This document shows positions 35,101-41,525 of a stretch of 64,000 nt of DNA, piece by piece. The notes beneath the pieces are model-generated. The model was not told the origin of the DNA, did not search any database, and was given only the letters and a program-made list of their open reading frames with translations. Source of the stretch: Holothuria scabra (lineage: Eukaryota; Echinodermata; Holothuroidea; Aspidochirotida; Holothuriidae); assembly GCA_037179385.1 (NCBI GenBank), contig CM074189.1, forward strand, positions 26,907,648-26,971,647, in the 5' to 3' direction. The stretch's first letter is position 1. Each line of letters begins with the position of its first letter. A program made the position numbers and the translations under genes.

Positions 35101-37888
35101 GGCACTTTGAGTGAAATGATGTGTTGTTGTAGAGAGAAAATTAAAAACATAATTAGGTTTAAATCAAATTCATTCACACTTAGTAATAATCCACAATTTC
35201 TATTGGTTCATTACAATCAGGTGTCCATACTTTATCCCAATATATTTTTACAGTGGCTGAAACAACCTCGTTGTTTCTTCTCCATTGAACTCAAGGTTGT
35301 GTTGGTTTTAATTTTGTAATTTTCGTACACAACTTCAGTATTTTTTGTCTTTTATATTGAAGTATAATTTGCAGGGATGAGCTAAGTTAAACAACACTGG
35401 ACCTGTGCAGTACAACAGTATGACACATGGGAATAATCCTGGGAATGATCCTTTGGGAGATGTATTCAGTCTGCAGCCTTGTACATTGATGGCATTAAAG
35501 GCATATTTTTATCATCCCAAACAGTTCCAATTCTCCCAGCCTACCTACTTCTAGCCCCGCCCACATTTACCTAAAACTCATCTTTATCCAGACACAATCC
35601 TAGTTTATTGCTTCATGGCTTGCCCCAGTGGCCATACAAGTCCATAAGGTGTAATCAAGACACTCTCAGTGCCCATGCTGTGTAATTTAGCTGTGATGCA
35701 TTGTTTGAATGTGATGCCATTCAAAGAGCTGTACCAATTGAGAGTTTTGATATATGCATACTGAAACTGTAGTTTAGGGTGACGAATGACTGCCTTTAAG
35801 CCTTGATTTTGCTGCATTATCCTGTGCTAAAGAACAATCCCTCATTATTTAACCTTCAATTAAATGAATCAATAACCTCACAGTAGGTGATTTTATCTAG
35901 GGTGACTTCAAGAAAATCTTCTGTCCTGGGATAGAGTTAAAAATCAATCATAATTAGTTTTTTATGGTCATTTAGTAATTGGTAACGGGGCAGTCCTGAT
36001 TTTTTTACAAAATATTTAGGTTCTGCATGGGCAGTCCTAAGCCAAAATCAGGTTGTCCAAAATATTTCTTAGTTGCTTAATTCAATGGAAGTGACAAACA
36101 AAATAGAAACTGTCCTGTCTCTGCCATAAAAAATAAAAAAAAATGAAAAATTCTGTATTCAATAATAGTATCTCAATACCACTACTTGAAGGACAAGAGC
36201 AGTCACTCAAACTTACTTTTAAAAAAGAATATTTATATCTCAAAACTTTCTTCTGATTTCTCTTTGAAGTATCAAGAACATAAGAGTCTATGACTTTAGT
36301 ATTGCATATTTAGAGTAAACTAAAGTTAGTCTTTGCAACTTTCATATTTGAGGAGAAGAAACTGTTGTCACATGTTTCTCAAGACTCATTGATGCAACAG
36401 GATAGTGTGCTATTCTAATTTCAGTTTGGGGGACTATATTTTCCCTTTGAAAGAAGGGTTAAAGGTCATACCAAGTTTCAATATGTTAGAGGGGTACTTA
36501 CTCTAAGCATTTTGTGAAATATGCATTGAAATTCGATATGTGGTTCTCAAGATATGAGTAAGTGAAGTTGTCACATTTTCAACAAACAGTGAACTTGAAG
36601 CAAGCAGGTATGACATCATATCCTCACATTATTAATGGAAAGTCTTTTGTTTTTCTTTAAACTTTAGAGCTTTGCTTCCTCCTCAACAGTCCCAATGTAT
36701 CATTGCATTGATTGCATAAGTGGCATGAGAACTTTTCAAACTTTGCAATCCCCATTGGGCCATTGGGAGGTGTTATTCCTATTAACTTCAAGGTCAAGAC
36801 AACACTGTGCAAAACCAAAGGGAAGCAGAGCATTCGCTGTCAATGTGAGGAAGTGATATAATCTCTGCTGCCCTCAATTTCACTTTGGAACACAAATCTA
36901 CTAACTTCATTCACTGATATCTCAATAAATATATGTCCGATTTGAATGGAAATTCCACCACACCGAGTAGATTTAGTTCTTCTTTCACATATGAAGGTTT
37001 ATATTTTGCTTGAACTTGGAGCCCCTTTAACACGATTTTTATGAGATATTAATTGAACTAAGAACAGAATAGTCATCCATCAAACAAGTGATATCAGTCT
37101 GTGGGAAGTATTAGATTTTTTTGAAGTACCTAATTTTGAGATTTTGTCAAAATAAGGTACGAGGAAAAGTTAAGTTTTTCAATATTCTGCCAATATTTTT
37201 TGTGCCACTCCAAACCACTGCTATTTGAGAAAGCCTGGTCTAGAGGTATGGACACTTACTCAAAAAGTATTGTATTGTGGATCTACTATAAATATGTTTA
37301 CAAACCTTGTTCCTGATTGGTCACATGTCTATTATGCTAAAAAAGGCATCATTTAGATTCAGAAGGTTTGTTTGGTTATTTCTACTAACAAAATGGCTAA
37401 TGTCAAAATAACATAAAGAGGCCCTGCAAGTGTTGAGAATTGGACAAAGGGAAATTTTCAGTGGCTGTTTTGGGATCAGCAAGCAGCATGTTGAGACCTT
37501 GGTTGTAAAACAATACATCATTGCAATATATTATTAACAATCATTAATACTATGTTCAGACTTGATTCTGTTAAAGATTATTTAACATCAAGTGCATCAT
37601 GTCCTCTAGACAAATCTGTTCCAAATTATTTTATGTTGCATGCTCTTATGGCTTCCATTTTCTCCCATAGAAAACAAGGAGAAGCTGAAGAAGGTATCCA
37701 AAGATATCGATCCGCTAAACGTTTATCCATTCAACATCGACGCTGGTATCATGACGGTATACCGACTTCGTTTGACCTGTAAATGTAAATCAACAAATAA
37801 GAGAAAGTGTGCTAAAATCTTGCCTTTTGACCAACAAAAATGGCCATCTTATGTAGGTAGACATGCCAACAGTATTTTTGACCCTTGA
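4643..37888 (+). CDS. FAM234: FAM234 (ITFG3)-like FG-GAP repeat membrane protein, 14 coding exons (whole span, introns included)
   Basis: Fourteen exons join with consistent phases into 2970 nt, or 989 residues plus stop. The start is the first ATG after a splice acceptor and has A at -3. Residues 1-60 are polar and basic (RKKK at 57-60). A single hydrophobic segment at about 65-83 follows, which suggests a type II membrane protein with the C-terminal bulk outside. Calcium-loop FG-GAP-like motifs (DxNxDGxxD type) occur near 141-157, 210-228, 264-273, 382-390 and 431-437, and LFGTGGETRGG lies at 335-345. These motifs, their order and the C-terminal block match my memory of vertebrate FAM234A/B, membrane proteins of unknown function. 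Vertebrate members are roughly 550-620 residues. The excess here comes mostly from exon 11, which is Asp-rich and repetitive. Several N-glycosylation sequons lie beyond the membrane segment. Assignment to the A or B paralogue cannot be made. The exon joins are inferred from splice consensus and phase, without transcript support. Confidence 0.88.
5115..6332 (+). other. Intron 1
   Basis: GT-AG intron (GTAAGG ... TTCAG). It contains a minus-strand SINE relic near 5735-5905 and a G-rich stretch near 5583-5645. Confidence 0.75.
5735..5905 (-). mobile_element. tRNA-derived SINE relic (3' body)
   Basis: Read on the minus strand it shares the body module seen in the full SINEs at 16965 and 17998. 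On the plus strand this module reads CCAGTTGTTTCTCACTGGC, then CCCTACTCCATTG and an AGCACAATGGCAGTA stretch. The tRNA-like head is not recognisable. Confidence 0.6.
6333..6544 (+). CDS. FAM234: FAM234-like coding exon 2
   Basis: The acceptor is CTTTCCCTTCAG and the donor is GTAAGT at 6545. The exon enters in phase 1 and ends in phase 0 (71 codons including the split one). It encodes AYGLFRDQDLL, then ALDGISGKEIWR and a second calcium-loop motif, DINMDGVKD. The -GKEIWR- step followed by an Asp-rich loop is typical of beta-propeller/FG-GAP blades. Confidence 0.88.
6545..9945 (+). other. Intron 2 (3.4 kb)
   Basis: GT-AG intron (GTAAGT ... TTTCAG). Its first part (about 6600-6800) resembles a dispersed repeat also found at 36463-37026, sharing TTCTCAAGATAT and a GAACTTGNAGCAAGCA-type stretch. 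The rest (6800-9945) contains a short (CA)n tract near 7208 and no recognised gene. Confidence 0.7.
9946..10120 (+). CDS. FAM234: FAM234-like coding exon 3
   Basis: The acceptor TTTGTATTTCAG precedes 9946 and the donor GTATGT is at 10121. The exon starts in phase 0 and ends in phase 1. It encodes 58 residues, including ELVNGATGEQIW (a propeller-blade signature) and the loop DINNDDIPDIV. Degraded tandem copies of the last 70 or so bases of this exon, including its donor, follow in the intron (see the repeat at 10157-10660). Confidence 0.88.
10157..10660 (+). repeat. Decayed tandem copies of exon 3 end plus 5' splice site
   Basis: The exon segment ATCAACAATGACGATATACC at 10057 recurs at 10168 and 10279, a 111-bp spacing. 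In both copies it is followed by the GGAGG..ACCCTGCAAGG..AAA part. The first copy retains a GGTATGT donor; the second has GGAATGT. Three more eroded versions follow around 10400-10450, 10497-10560 and 10597-10660, each ending in a GAAAAAGAGG-, AAAAAAAGG- or GGAAGG-type junction before GT. No acceptor is visible before any copy, so they are not expected to be spliced in as whole exons. Confidence 0.8.
10807..11056 (+). mobile_element. piggyBac-type MITE, solitary older copy (250 bp)
   Basis: It is flanked by TTAA (10803-10806 and 11057-11060) and begins CCCTTTACCGTTG. The right end, CAATGGTAAAGGA, is slightly eroded. The body matches the three copies at 42432-43391 throughout. The TTAA target and CCC terminus are characteristic of the piggyBac superfamily. 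ORFs on its minus strand are incidental. Confidence 0.8.
11370..11443 (+). mobile_element. SINE 3' end with (AACT)n tail
   Basis: It shares the AACCAAYNGGTTNGAAAC and TGTAAAACTCCA modules with the 3' end of the full SINE at 16965-17222. It ends in an (AACT)n microsatellite near 11428. Confidence 0.6.
11527..11636 (+). CDS. FAM234: FAM234-like coding exon 4
   Basis: The acceptor is CTTATTTGCAG. The donor is CAG before GTTTGT at 11637, weaker than its neighbours. Phase 1 entry and phase 0 exit give 37 codons including the split Gly. It encodes KVIIFSGKTGSILA followed by an acidic SEVPDKEESYYSPQ stretch. Confidence 0.85.
12005..12172 (-). mobile_element. tRNA-derived SINE, 3' body copy
   Basis: On the plus strand it reads CCCAGTTTCCAA, then GGTTCAAG, CTGGCTTGTTTTCC, TACTCCATT, CACAATGGCAGTAGGTTC and AGTCTTTGGTATGACC. 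This is the reverse complement of the SINE body at 16965-17222, without the tRNA head. Confidence 0.7.
13034..13375 (+). mobile_element. TTAA-type MITE (CTCATTGAGTTG family), degraded copy
   Basis: It starts after TTAA at 13030-13033 with a mutated terminus. Internal blocks match the intact copy at 20174-20532, including CCTGTTAAG, GACAAATGG, TTTTCAAAAAT and AGTCNGACNACCACAAAA. A poly-C tract has expanded inside it. The right terminus is missing. Confidence 0.6.
13480..13735. mobile_element. MITE of the AAGAGCAGTC family (256 bp)
   Basis: The inverted ends are AGGGCAGGAGCAGTC and GACTGCTCTTTACCT, flanked by TCAA (mutated) and TTAA. The interior contains GATTGGCTGTTGGAAGTCACGTGAC in divergent form. 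The same family is at 18677-18889, 31318-31435 and 36190-36447. Confidence 0.7.
13858..13974 (+). CDS. FAM234: FAM234-like coding exon 5
   Basis: The acceptor is TCTTTTTTAATAG and the donor is GTAAGA at 13975. The exon has 39 codons, phase 0 at both ends. It carries VLFGTGGETRGGSLYAIPLENV, the most recognisable block of the FAM234 family. A sequon, NVT, lies near the end. Confidence 0.9.
13975..15275 (+). other. Intron 5
   Basis: GT-AG intron (GTAAGA ... CTCCACAG). It contains a minus-oriented copy of a TTAA-flanked dispersed repeat (14396 to about 14880). Remaining sequence, including the ORF at 15031-15303, shows no family resemblance. Confidence 0.7.
14396..14880 (-). repeat. Dispersed TTAA-flanked repeat, inverted relative to 36463-37026
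   Basis: It begins after TTAA at 14392-14395. Its reverse complement shares AGTGGCATGAGAACTT, AACTTCAAGGTCAA and CACTTTGGAACACAAATCTA with the copy at 36463-37026. The far boundary is uncertain. Confidence 0.65.
15276..15457 (+). CDS. FAM234: FAM234-like coding exon 6
   Basis: The acceptor is TTTCTCCACAG and the donor is CAG before GTAAGT at 15458. Phase 0 entry, phase 2 exit. It encodes KGVMTPPVLVDLTNDGVVDIV, a fourth calcium-loop motif, followed by GTVIALNGETYDLIWN. Sequons NGT and NTT are present. The following intron opens with a long decayed array of this exon's end and donor. Confidence 0.9.
15470..16015 (+). repeat. Decayed tandem array of exon 6 end plus 5' splice site (~45-bp units)
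   Basis: Roughly a dozen units follow the real donor at 15458. Each resembles ACTACAGTACCNTTCTCTGA, then a CCTAYAG-like end and GTAAGTTCA. Intact or near-intact donor cores recur near 15497, 15542, 15586, 15667, 15750, 15792, 15830 and 15903. The minus-strand ORFs over 15504-15930 are products of this repetition. Confidence 0.8.
16965..17222 (+). mobile_element. tRNA-derived SINE, full-length (+)
   Basis: The head is tRNA-like: box A TGGTCTAATGGTAA, an anticodon arm TTCGC-CTCTCAT-GCGGA that would read CUC, and box B GGTTGGATTCC. A non-tRNA body follows, then a 3' module with AACCAATAGGTTGGAAACTG and TGTAAAACTCCACTTAG, and a CTAACTAA tail. The body shared with at least five other loci marks it as a SINE rather than a tRNA gene. 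Confidence 0.85.
17629..17992 (-). mobile_element. TTAA-type MITE (CTCATTGAGTTG family), 364 bp
   Basis: It is flanked by TTAA (17625-17628 and 17993-17996). The ends are AGGGGCTCATTGAGTTG and CAACTCAATGAGCTGCT. It is the reverse orientation of the copy at 20174-20532. The TTAA target with an AG terminus fits Kolobok-like elements; that superfamily call is an inference. Confidence 0.75.
17998..18225 (-). mobile_element. tRNA-derived SINE, full-length (-)
   Basis: Its reverse complement starts with a tRNA-like head: box A TGGTTTAATGGTAAGAGC and a GGATCGATT box B. It continues through the same body as the SINE at 16965. The 3' module CAGTTTCCAACCTATTGG lies directly against the right end of the MITE at 17992. 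Confidence 0.8.
18309..18405 (+). CDS. FAM234: FAM234-like coding exon 7
   Basis: The acceptor is CTATTAG with a modest pyrimidine tract. The donor is CAG before GTGAGA at 18406. The phase 2 entry completes a Ser codon and the exit is phase 0. It encodes TPGAGYFNDDEIPDFMIVF, a fifth Asp loop, and NYGPGYPLYYYSQ, a block conserved in the family. A truncated copy of its end lies in the next intron. Confidence 0.88.
18471..18540 (+). repeat. Truncated copy of exon 7 end plus 5' splice site
   Basis: AAATCACAGACTCATGA to ACTATGGTCCAGG matches the exon at 18350-18380. The copy then skips the YPLYYYS coding part and resumes at TGTGAGACTGAATATGAT, which matches the donor and first intron bases at 18405-18425. 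Confidence 0.75.
18677..18889. mobile_element. MITE of the AAGAGCAGTC family
   Basis: It starts after TTAA with AGGGCAAGAGAGCTGT. The right end, GGAGATTGCTCTTGTCC, is the mutated inverted counterpart. The interior GAGCCAATCATTAAACAGGA matches the copy at 31318-31435. Confidence 0.65.
19050..19233 (+). CDS. FAM234: FAM234-like coding exon 8
   Basis: The acceptor is TTTTTAATAG and the donor is GTGAGG at 19234. Phase 0 entry, phase 1 exit. It encodes VTILDGKTGLPLIDPP, then SSSLSISFEGFGNDAFIYWG, another block typical of FAM234, with one Cys shortly after. Confidence 0.9.
19234..20637 (+). other. Intron 8
   Basis: GT-AG intron (GTGAGG ... TCTTTAG). Sequence around 19766-19925 forms a loose inverted pair (AAGCAAGCCTCGAACTGAAGT against CCTCAGTTTGAGGTAGCCTT). 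A near-intact MITE occupies 20174-20532. Confidence 0.7.
20174..20532 (+). mobile_element. TTAA-type MITE (CTCATTGAGTTG family), 359 bp
   Basis: Perfect TTAA flanks lie at 20170-20173 and 20533-20536. The ends are AGCGGCTCATTGAGTTG and CAACTCAATGAGCCTCT. Internal GTCAGGACACCACAAAATTC is shared by other copies. Kolobok-like by target and terminus. Confidence 0.8.
20638..20763 (+). CDS. FAM234: FAM234-like coding exon 9
   Basis: The acceptor is TTTTTCTATCTTTAG and the donor is CAC before GTAAGT at 20764. Phase 1 entry and exit. It encodes GVFGPSKSRVNFCKERFG and the segment up to GDILYDS. This region is less conserved than exons 5-8. Decayed copies of the exon end plus donor continue into the intron. 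Confidence 0.82.
20764..22001 (+). other. Intron 9
   Basis: GT-AG intron (GTAAGT ... CTCACAG). The first 680 bases hold decayed copies of the exon 9 end and donor. The remainder (21450-22001) shows nothing recognised. Confidence 0.75.
20838..21440 (+). repeat. Decayed copies of exon 9 end plus 5' splice site
   Basis: The exon end CCAGGTGATATC, then TATGACTCAC and GTAAGTATC, recurs in eroded form. Examples are GGAAATGTTGGATGACTC with a GTACGTATC junction near 20843, GGAAATGTTGCATGACTCC near 21016, and ATGACTCAAGGAAGTAAA near 21168. The sharpest is TTTTATGACTCCAGTAAGTATC near 21214; another is ATGACTCAACTATGTATC near 21270. Spacing is irregular, about 50-150 bases. Confidence 0.7.
22002..22162 (+). 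CDS. FAM234: FAM234-like coding exon 10
   Basis: The acceptor is TCTCCACTCACAG. The donor is AAG before GTATAG at 22163, a weak site. Phase 1 entry, phase 0 exit. It encodes QSYDIEHTNALNATVLAMEF, then a charged, His/Ser-rich tail (RHSHSDETDQHSSKSK) that leads into the low-complexity exon 11. Sequon NAT is present. Confidence 0.8.
22893..23035 (-). mobile_element. SINE fragment (uncertain)
   Basis: It contains CCAGTTGTTGCTCACTGG and a downstream CACTAAACACAAGCACTAATGG stretch that loosely follow the SINE body. It is heavily mutated. Confidence 0.4.
25354..25467. mobile_element. Small MITE (114 bp) with CTGGGGCCC termini
   Basis: The inverted ends are CTGGGGCCCGTTCCACAAAG and CTTTTTAGAATGGGCCCCAG. 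Inner inverted blocks are CACAATCTTAAGT and ACTTAAGATTGTG. The whole unit folds into one hairpin. Confidence 0.75.
25650..27150 (+). repeat. Old direct duplication (~1.08-kb offset)
   Basis: Blocks in 25670-26080 recur in the same order in 26735-27150. They include TTATTTATGATCAGT, CAAACNNCTGTTGCCAATA, TGCTTTNCTTTGCTTA, AATGCATTCANCT and a GTAATCT/TGATCTNAAATGAT block. Divergence and indels indicate considerable age. Confidence 0.6.
27545..27790 (-). mobile_element. LINE 3'-end-like relic
   Basis: It shares the order of motifs with 41335-41525. On the minus strand both read a CCC-rich stretch containing TGTGGG, then TTGTAAGAAGCNACTAAAG and a TTGAAAT stretch. I infer the 3' UTR of a LINE, because similar sequence (CACCAACACG...TATATA.TGTC) lies just beyond the LINE stop at 55750. 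This is an inference. Confidence 0.4.
30098..30874 (+). CDS. FAM234: FAM234-like coding exon 11: Asp-rich, NNPY-repeat and dibasic segment, then conserved C-terminal block
   Basis: The acceptor is TTTTTTCCAAACAG and the donor is GTAAGT at 30875. The exon is 777 nt, phase 0 at both ends, and encodes residues 613-871. The first part is predicted helical and acidic (EKFMTYLEDNFDEDERQ). Seven consecutive Asp follow at 667-673. Next come three or four imperfect repeats around NNPYxGSY at about 738-774 (30473-30590). Basic clusters RRKR (778-781) and RRKRR (818-822) follow. The end, GVQRLIATGSLAPPLD to VYWFFPSDGH, reads like the family's conserved C-terminal region. The open frame continues without a break across the repeats, so this is coding rather than decayed sequence. 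The upstream part of the frame (from 29855) is intronic. Confidence 0.82.
30473..30590 (+). repeat. Tandem coding repeat in exon 11 (NNPY units)
   Basis: Imperfect units of roughly 30-39 nt contain AATAACCCCTA and GGGTCATATAA, encoding NNPYxGxYNK. The units keep the frame throughout, so selection appears to maintain the repeat as protein. Confidence 0.8.
30875..32120 (+). other. Intron 11
   Basis: GT-AG intron (GTAAGT ... TTCTTAG). It contains a partial GCAGTC-family MITE (31318-31435) with an interrupted poly-G run. The stretch at 31450-31510 repeats ATGCTATCTGCC units three times. Confidence 0.7.
31318..31435. mobile_element. Partial MITE of the AAGAGCAGTC family
   Basis: AGAGCCAATCATGAAACA and the right end GACTGCTCTTGTCC followed by TTAA match the copies at 18677 and 13480. 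The left end was not recognised. Confidence 0.6.
32121..32193 (+). CDS. FAM234: FAM234-like coding exon 12
   Basis: The acceptor is TTTTGTTTTTCTTAG and the donor is GTGAGT at 32194. Phase 0 entry, phase 1 exit, 24 codons plus one base. It encodes LVLPEEEKCISQYMDNEQQRMDP, a charged segment with one Cys. It was too short to be found as an ORF and is supported by splice sites and phase. Confidence 0.78.
32500..33145 (+). repeat. Direct duplication in intron 12 (~430-bp offset)
   Basis: CATCAAAACATCATNAGGGG followed by AGTCAAGRTCC, ATAATTTTGGCCTATCATTT, GTTGGGACCAAGTAGC and ATCACTTTGTATTTAGTATC occur in both halves. The CATCAAAACATC block occurs a third time near 32737. Confidence 0.75.
33145..33330 (+). 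repeat. Relic of the 145-bp satellite family
   Basis: GAGGTCAAAGGTTATTTG, then AAAACCTTGTTA, GGGAAGAA and TTTTGGTAGAG follow the order of the units at 45296-47050. Three further copies of a CACCAGAGGTCAAATG-type block follow at 33258-33312. Confidence 0.6.
34270..34335 (+). CDS. FAM234: FAM234-like coding exon 13
   Basis: The acceptor is CCTTGTTCTTCAG and the donor is GTAAGA at 34336. Phase 1 entry and exit, 66 nt. It encodes NKFYGLDHDGYINRIEDICIKR, which contains a DxDGY-type acidic loop. It was found by phase matching between exons 12 and 14. Confidence 0.75.
34669..35083. mobile_element. TTAA-flanked MITE with CCAGGTCACACTAC termini (415 bp)
   Basis: TTAA at 34665-34668 and 35084-35087. 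The ends are AGGCCAGGTCACACTACGG and CTGTAGTGTGACCTGGGC. The interior is non-coding. Confidence 0.75.
35499..35795. mobile_element. TTAA-flanked MITE (297 bp), family A
   Basis: TTAA at 35495-35498 and 35796-35799. The inverted ends pair AGGCA...ATCATCCCAAAC with GTTTAGGGTGACGAATGACTGCCT. A second copy lies at about 38255-38550; both contain TACTTCTAGCCC and CTAAAACTCATCTT. Confidence 0.7.
36190..36447. mobile_element. MITE of the AAGAGCAGTC family
   Basis: The left end is AGGACAAGAGCAGTC. The right end, GGGGGACTATATTTTCCC, is eroded. Internal TGTTGTCACATG...CAACAGGA is shared with other members. Confidence 0.6.
36463..37026 (+). repeat. TTAA-flanked dispersed repeat (564 bp)
   Basis: TTAA at 36459-36462 and 37027-37030. 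The ends are AGGTCATACC and GGAGCCCCT. Homologous copies lie at 14396-14880 (inverted) and, in part, near 6600-6800. No coding capacity was seen. Confidence 0.6.
37671..37888 (+). CDS. FAM234: FAM234-like last coding exon (14) with stop
   Basis: The acceptor is TTTTCTCCCATAG. The phase 1 entry completes a Glu codon, and the frame runs 71 codons to TGA at 37886-37888. It encodes DPLNVYPFNIDAGIMTVYRLRLTC, a Cys/Lys cluster (CKCKSTNKRKCAK) and PFDQQKWPSYVGR, close to what I recall of the C-termini of FAM234 proteins. The stop is in the frame predicted by all upstream exons. Confidence 0.88.
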
Positions 37889-37958
37889 GAGATACAGTAT
37901 TTTTGTTACTTATTATTTCAAGTTATGTTCGGGAAATAAGATATTGGTTTTATGATGT

Positions 37959-37964
37959 AATAAA
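37959..37964 (+). promoter_or_regulatory. Candidate polyadenylation signal AATAAA
   Basis: A canonical hexamer lies 71 bases after the stop codon. It is the first AATAAA downstream of the last exon. The true cleavage site is unknown, and later AATAAA motifs exist, for example near 39340 and 41283. Confidence 0.45.
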
Positions 37965-38254
37965 GTCGAGTTATTGGAAGACCTCTATGTATAAACTTAA
38001 ATTATTTATATATATATATACATATATTTTTGTTGTAGTAATAGCTTACATGCTGCTGCTGGTGTTGGAGTATATAACAGTTGTATATAGGGCTAGAATG
38101 AGTGTGTGGGTTTTATCAAGAAAGCTTCATCTTACATTTGGGAGTGGAGGGAGGGACAGGGGTAGTATTTTCAGGATTGCCTTGAAGAAGAAGTAAATCT
38201 AATGGTTTGCATCAGCAAGAAAGTGAAGAAAATATCCATTGCCCCATAACTGAA

Positions 38255-38550
38255 GGCTGAGGATGTCAATAGATTCATCACCCAACAGAGTTCAATTCTC
38301 ATACCCAACTTACTTCTAGCCCCTCCCACAACTGTCTAAAACTCATCTTCCTATAGACAGCTATGGCTTCAGGACACACCCTGTTGAGTATTTAAGGCCC
38401 TTGTGTGTAATCAGAACAATCTCAGAACATGCTGCATAAAATGAGCTACTCAGCACTTCTTGAATTTGTTTTGAACCAAAGAGCTGTGCCAATCGAAAAT
38501 TTCTCTAGACTAATGGTAAAATTCTAGTTTGGGATGATGAAGGGTTGCCT
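38255..38550. mobile_element. MITE family A, second copy
   Basis: It matches 35499-35795 along its length (TACTTCTAGCCC, CTAAAACTCATCTTC, CCAAAGAGCTGTGCCAAT). The right end is GGTTGCCT before TTAA at 38551-38554. The left terminus is eroded. Confidence 0.6.
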
Positions 38551-38667
38551 TTAACCAAAAGGGAAAAAGGTTATTGTTGATTACAATGTAATTTACTGAC
38601 ACCCATTACTGCCCTGTCAGAGGTCAACAAAGTCATCCAAAGTCATACAGTTAGATTGGTTTTTGGC

Positions 38668-38735
38668 TCAGTTTCTAACCAATTGATTGAAGTTCGGCTG
38701 GCCGCGCCCCTTTTTCCAATTGTAGTCCACGGGAC
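38668..38735 (-). mobile_element. SINE 3' fragment
   Basis: CTCAGTTTCTAACCAATTGA, then a CCTTTTTCCAATTGTAGTCCAC stretch in eroded form, match the minus-strand SINE 3' module. Confidence 0.5.
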
Positions 38736-40020
38736 ACAGCTGGAAAGAATACAGCAATCTTGTTTAGTTTCAATGACTAAGTCATCACTGCTATAGATCA
38801 TACTCTATGATTAATTATTTTCTTTGTTTGCTTGTAAATTTCAATTTTAATATTTATTCAATGTATATATGTCATCAAAATTTTAGTTTGTGTAAAGTGT
38901 TTTTGGGGGTTAACTTAAAGATGGTCATTCATGATCCAAAACTGCATTTTAAATGTAGTCTAACAAAGTTTCTCATTTGGCACAGCTTTTAATGGACATC
39001 AATTCCAAAAATGCAGAGTAGCTCATATTACACAGTATGCACGGAGAGTGTTTTCACACACACTTGTATAGGGCTTTGTAATGCTCACCTCTGAAACAAC
39101 AAACTGAAAATTGCATCTGCATAAGGGGGAATTGAAGACTTCTGTAGGATGGGATAGAAGTAAGTGGATTAAGAGAATAGGAACTACCTATCTGGGTTGA
39201 TCAAAACCCACCTAAGATGACTTTTTTTAGCACACCTTGAATTCTATTTTGTGTATTTCTGTCAAAATCATTCATGTTTTTCCTCTCATTTGATGCGATG
39301 ATTTATTTGGCAGAAATATTTTTCTATTTATTTAGGATAAAATAAACATCTTCATTTGCTTTGAATATTTCAGTCTGTTTCTTCTAAATATGGTAAAAAA
39401 TAATAAGAAAAGATGATGTCTAAAAGAATCTATGAGATGTTGAGATTACATTGTGAAATAACTTGAGCAACTGCTGAATCAAAAGTAATTCCAAATTGTA
39501 TGTTGAATTTCTGGTTAAAAATATATTAAATAGTGTAGGCTTCAACAAGTTTTTTTTTTTGTTGGAGCAAAAATATTTTATTCTATTCATTGCTTGTCCA
39601 TGTGGCTGTATGTTCTTTAAGTCTTCTTTATCTGTGTGAATATCTTCTTTTCCAGTTCAAATTTGTGTAGTAGAACATATCTGTTTGAATTTTACATAAT
39701 CAGTGCTTTCTCTGGTGGCTGCTATGTTGAGCAGTGCACTTTATTGAATTGTTCTTTACACTTCTATGCTTGCTGGTGTGTTGAGTTTGTCTGGTTATTC
39801 TGCATATATCTTCGCAGAGATTTTAGGATTACCCCAAAATTTTAAAAGGAAGTTTCTGATCTATGTATCAATATGATGAGTCTGACAGACTTGTACATTA
39901 TCTTAAAGTAACCTATTTAATTTGAGTTTCCCTTACAAGTCAATGACGACTTATAGCATCAAATGTATTTCTGAACACATAAATCAAATACTGGAACTTA
40001 CATGCCAACTTTGCAATGTT

Positions 40021-40150
40021 GTGACCAGTACCACCAGACTTTATCAGGCAAATGTTATCCTGATTGTATTGTCATGAAAGGTTGTGTCCAGTTCCACCAG
40101 ACTTCATCAGGCAACTACAGTAGTGTTAACCTGATTGTCTTGCCATGAAA
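40021..40150 (+). repeat. Two-unit tandem duplication (~65 bp)
   Basis: The block CCAGTNCCACCAGACTTNATC, then AGGCAA, CCTGATTGT and TGNCATGAAAG occurs twice in succession. Confidence 0.7.
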
Positions 40151-41334
40151 GAGGTGGCTACAAATTCATAGAATTGTTCAATTCCAACAGGGGGGGGGGG
40201 GGGGGCAGGGGGGGGGGATAAATTGAAATGTTCACTGCCCATCTTATTCAGGGATTAACTTTTGATTTCCTCTCAAATGACCTCCTTTACTCCTCATCTG
40301 TGCCACTGCTTCTCTGTATCAAGGATGGTAAACCACCCACCATTTATTTCATGTTCACATCAAATCTGTTGAAATTGTTATATTCATATTGATTAGATGC
40401 AAATGTACTAGTGTTGCAAAAGAAATTTGAATTCAGAAAATTTTCTTACATGTATGGAACAGTATGTGTTAAATACATGGAGAAATGATATTTCAGGAGG
40501 TTTGTGAGGTTAGCTTACACAGCATGGTTGTGCTGAATTAGCTGTAGTCTCTGTACTCATGGGATTATCTCTAGGAAAGGTCACTCTTCACAGCAAGGTA
40601 TAATATCTGTGTGGCATGTTTCACTATCTTTTCGGTAGAACTACATCAAAACTGGATATGATTATCTATTATTATTATTATTGTTATTATATTTATGGCT
40701 GCATTTGACTTGTGGATGGGCAAAAAGGGGTTCAAATGGTCTCTTTTTGGTGTTTGTCAAAGGTCACTTGAGGTCACCTTGCTGCTAGGGAACTGTCCTG
40801 CACTGTTTCCTCCCAGATCATATCTCTCCAAGTAGCTCCAAATTTTGTAGTAGAGGAAGTGTTTGACCAGTTGTCATAGCTAGGAATATTCTAATGCCAC
40901 AGTTGATAAATTTAAAATGACATTTATTTGTAAGGGGAGGGGTGCCAGGTGCAAATAAATGGAAAAACCGCAAACCAGATACTGGGAACGAAAATGCCAT
41001 TTTTGGTCATCTTGGAGGTGTTTTAGGGCCAGCTGATGGTGGTGTTCTACTGAAATGTTCTGACCGTAGACAACATGTAGCCCCCCCCCCCCATTCATTA
41101 CACATTAGCAGTACTCTGATGTTGATATTTGTGTGAATGTTGCATAATACTAGTGATGTAATAGTGATATAACTGTGAAGACTGGAGATGTCAACAGAAC
41201 TTCTTTGTATTTGACAAGTTTCAGTTGTCAATTAGGGGTTACTTATTCTTCACATCTCACATTGTATTGATATTAATAGTTTCAATAAAAGCTTTCCTTT
41301 TGTTTGATTGTCTTCATAGATTAGTGAGAAGTTA

Positions 41335-41525
41335 ACAAAACACCAACACGAATGTGTTATATAATGTCAGCTACGAAAAAAAAAATAAACTCTTACAGTG
41401 TGAAATTCTGCTTAAGTTCAAGTTTGATTTCAAATGTGGTACATGCTTCTTTAGTCGCTTCTTACAGCAGAAGGGGAAGACCTTGACATTTTCTTAAACC
41501 CCACAGCCACCGGTGGATGGGGTCT
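41335..41525 (-). mobile_element. LINE 3'-end-like relic
   Basis: It is related to 27545-27790 (CTTCTTACAGCAGAAGG, CCCCACAGCCACCGGTGG). It also resembles sequence just past the LINE stop at 55620-55660 (ACCAACACG...TTATATA.TGTCA). The assignment is inferred. Confidence 0.45.

Larger units (their letters stand above)
34336..37670 (+). other. Intron 13 (3.3 kb)
   Basis: GT-AG intron (GTAAGA ... TCCCATAG). It contains four TTAA-type MITE-like elements (34669-35083, 35499-35795, 36190-36447, 36463-37026). No gene was recognised among them. Confidence 0.7.
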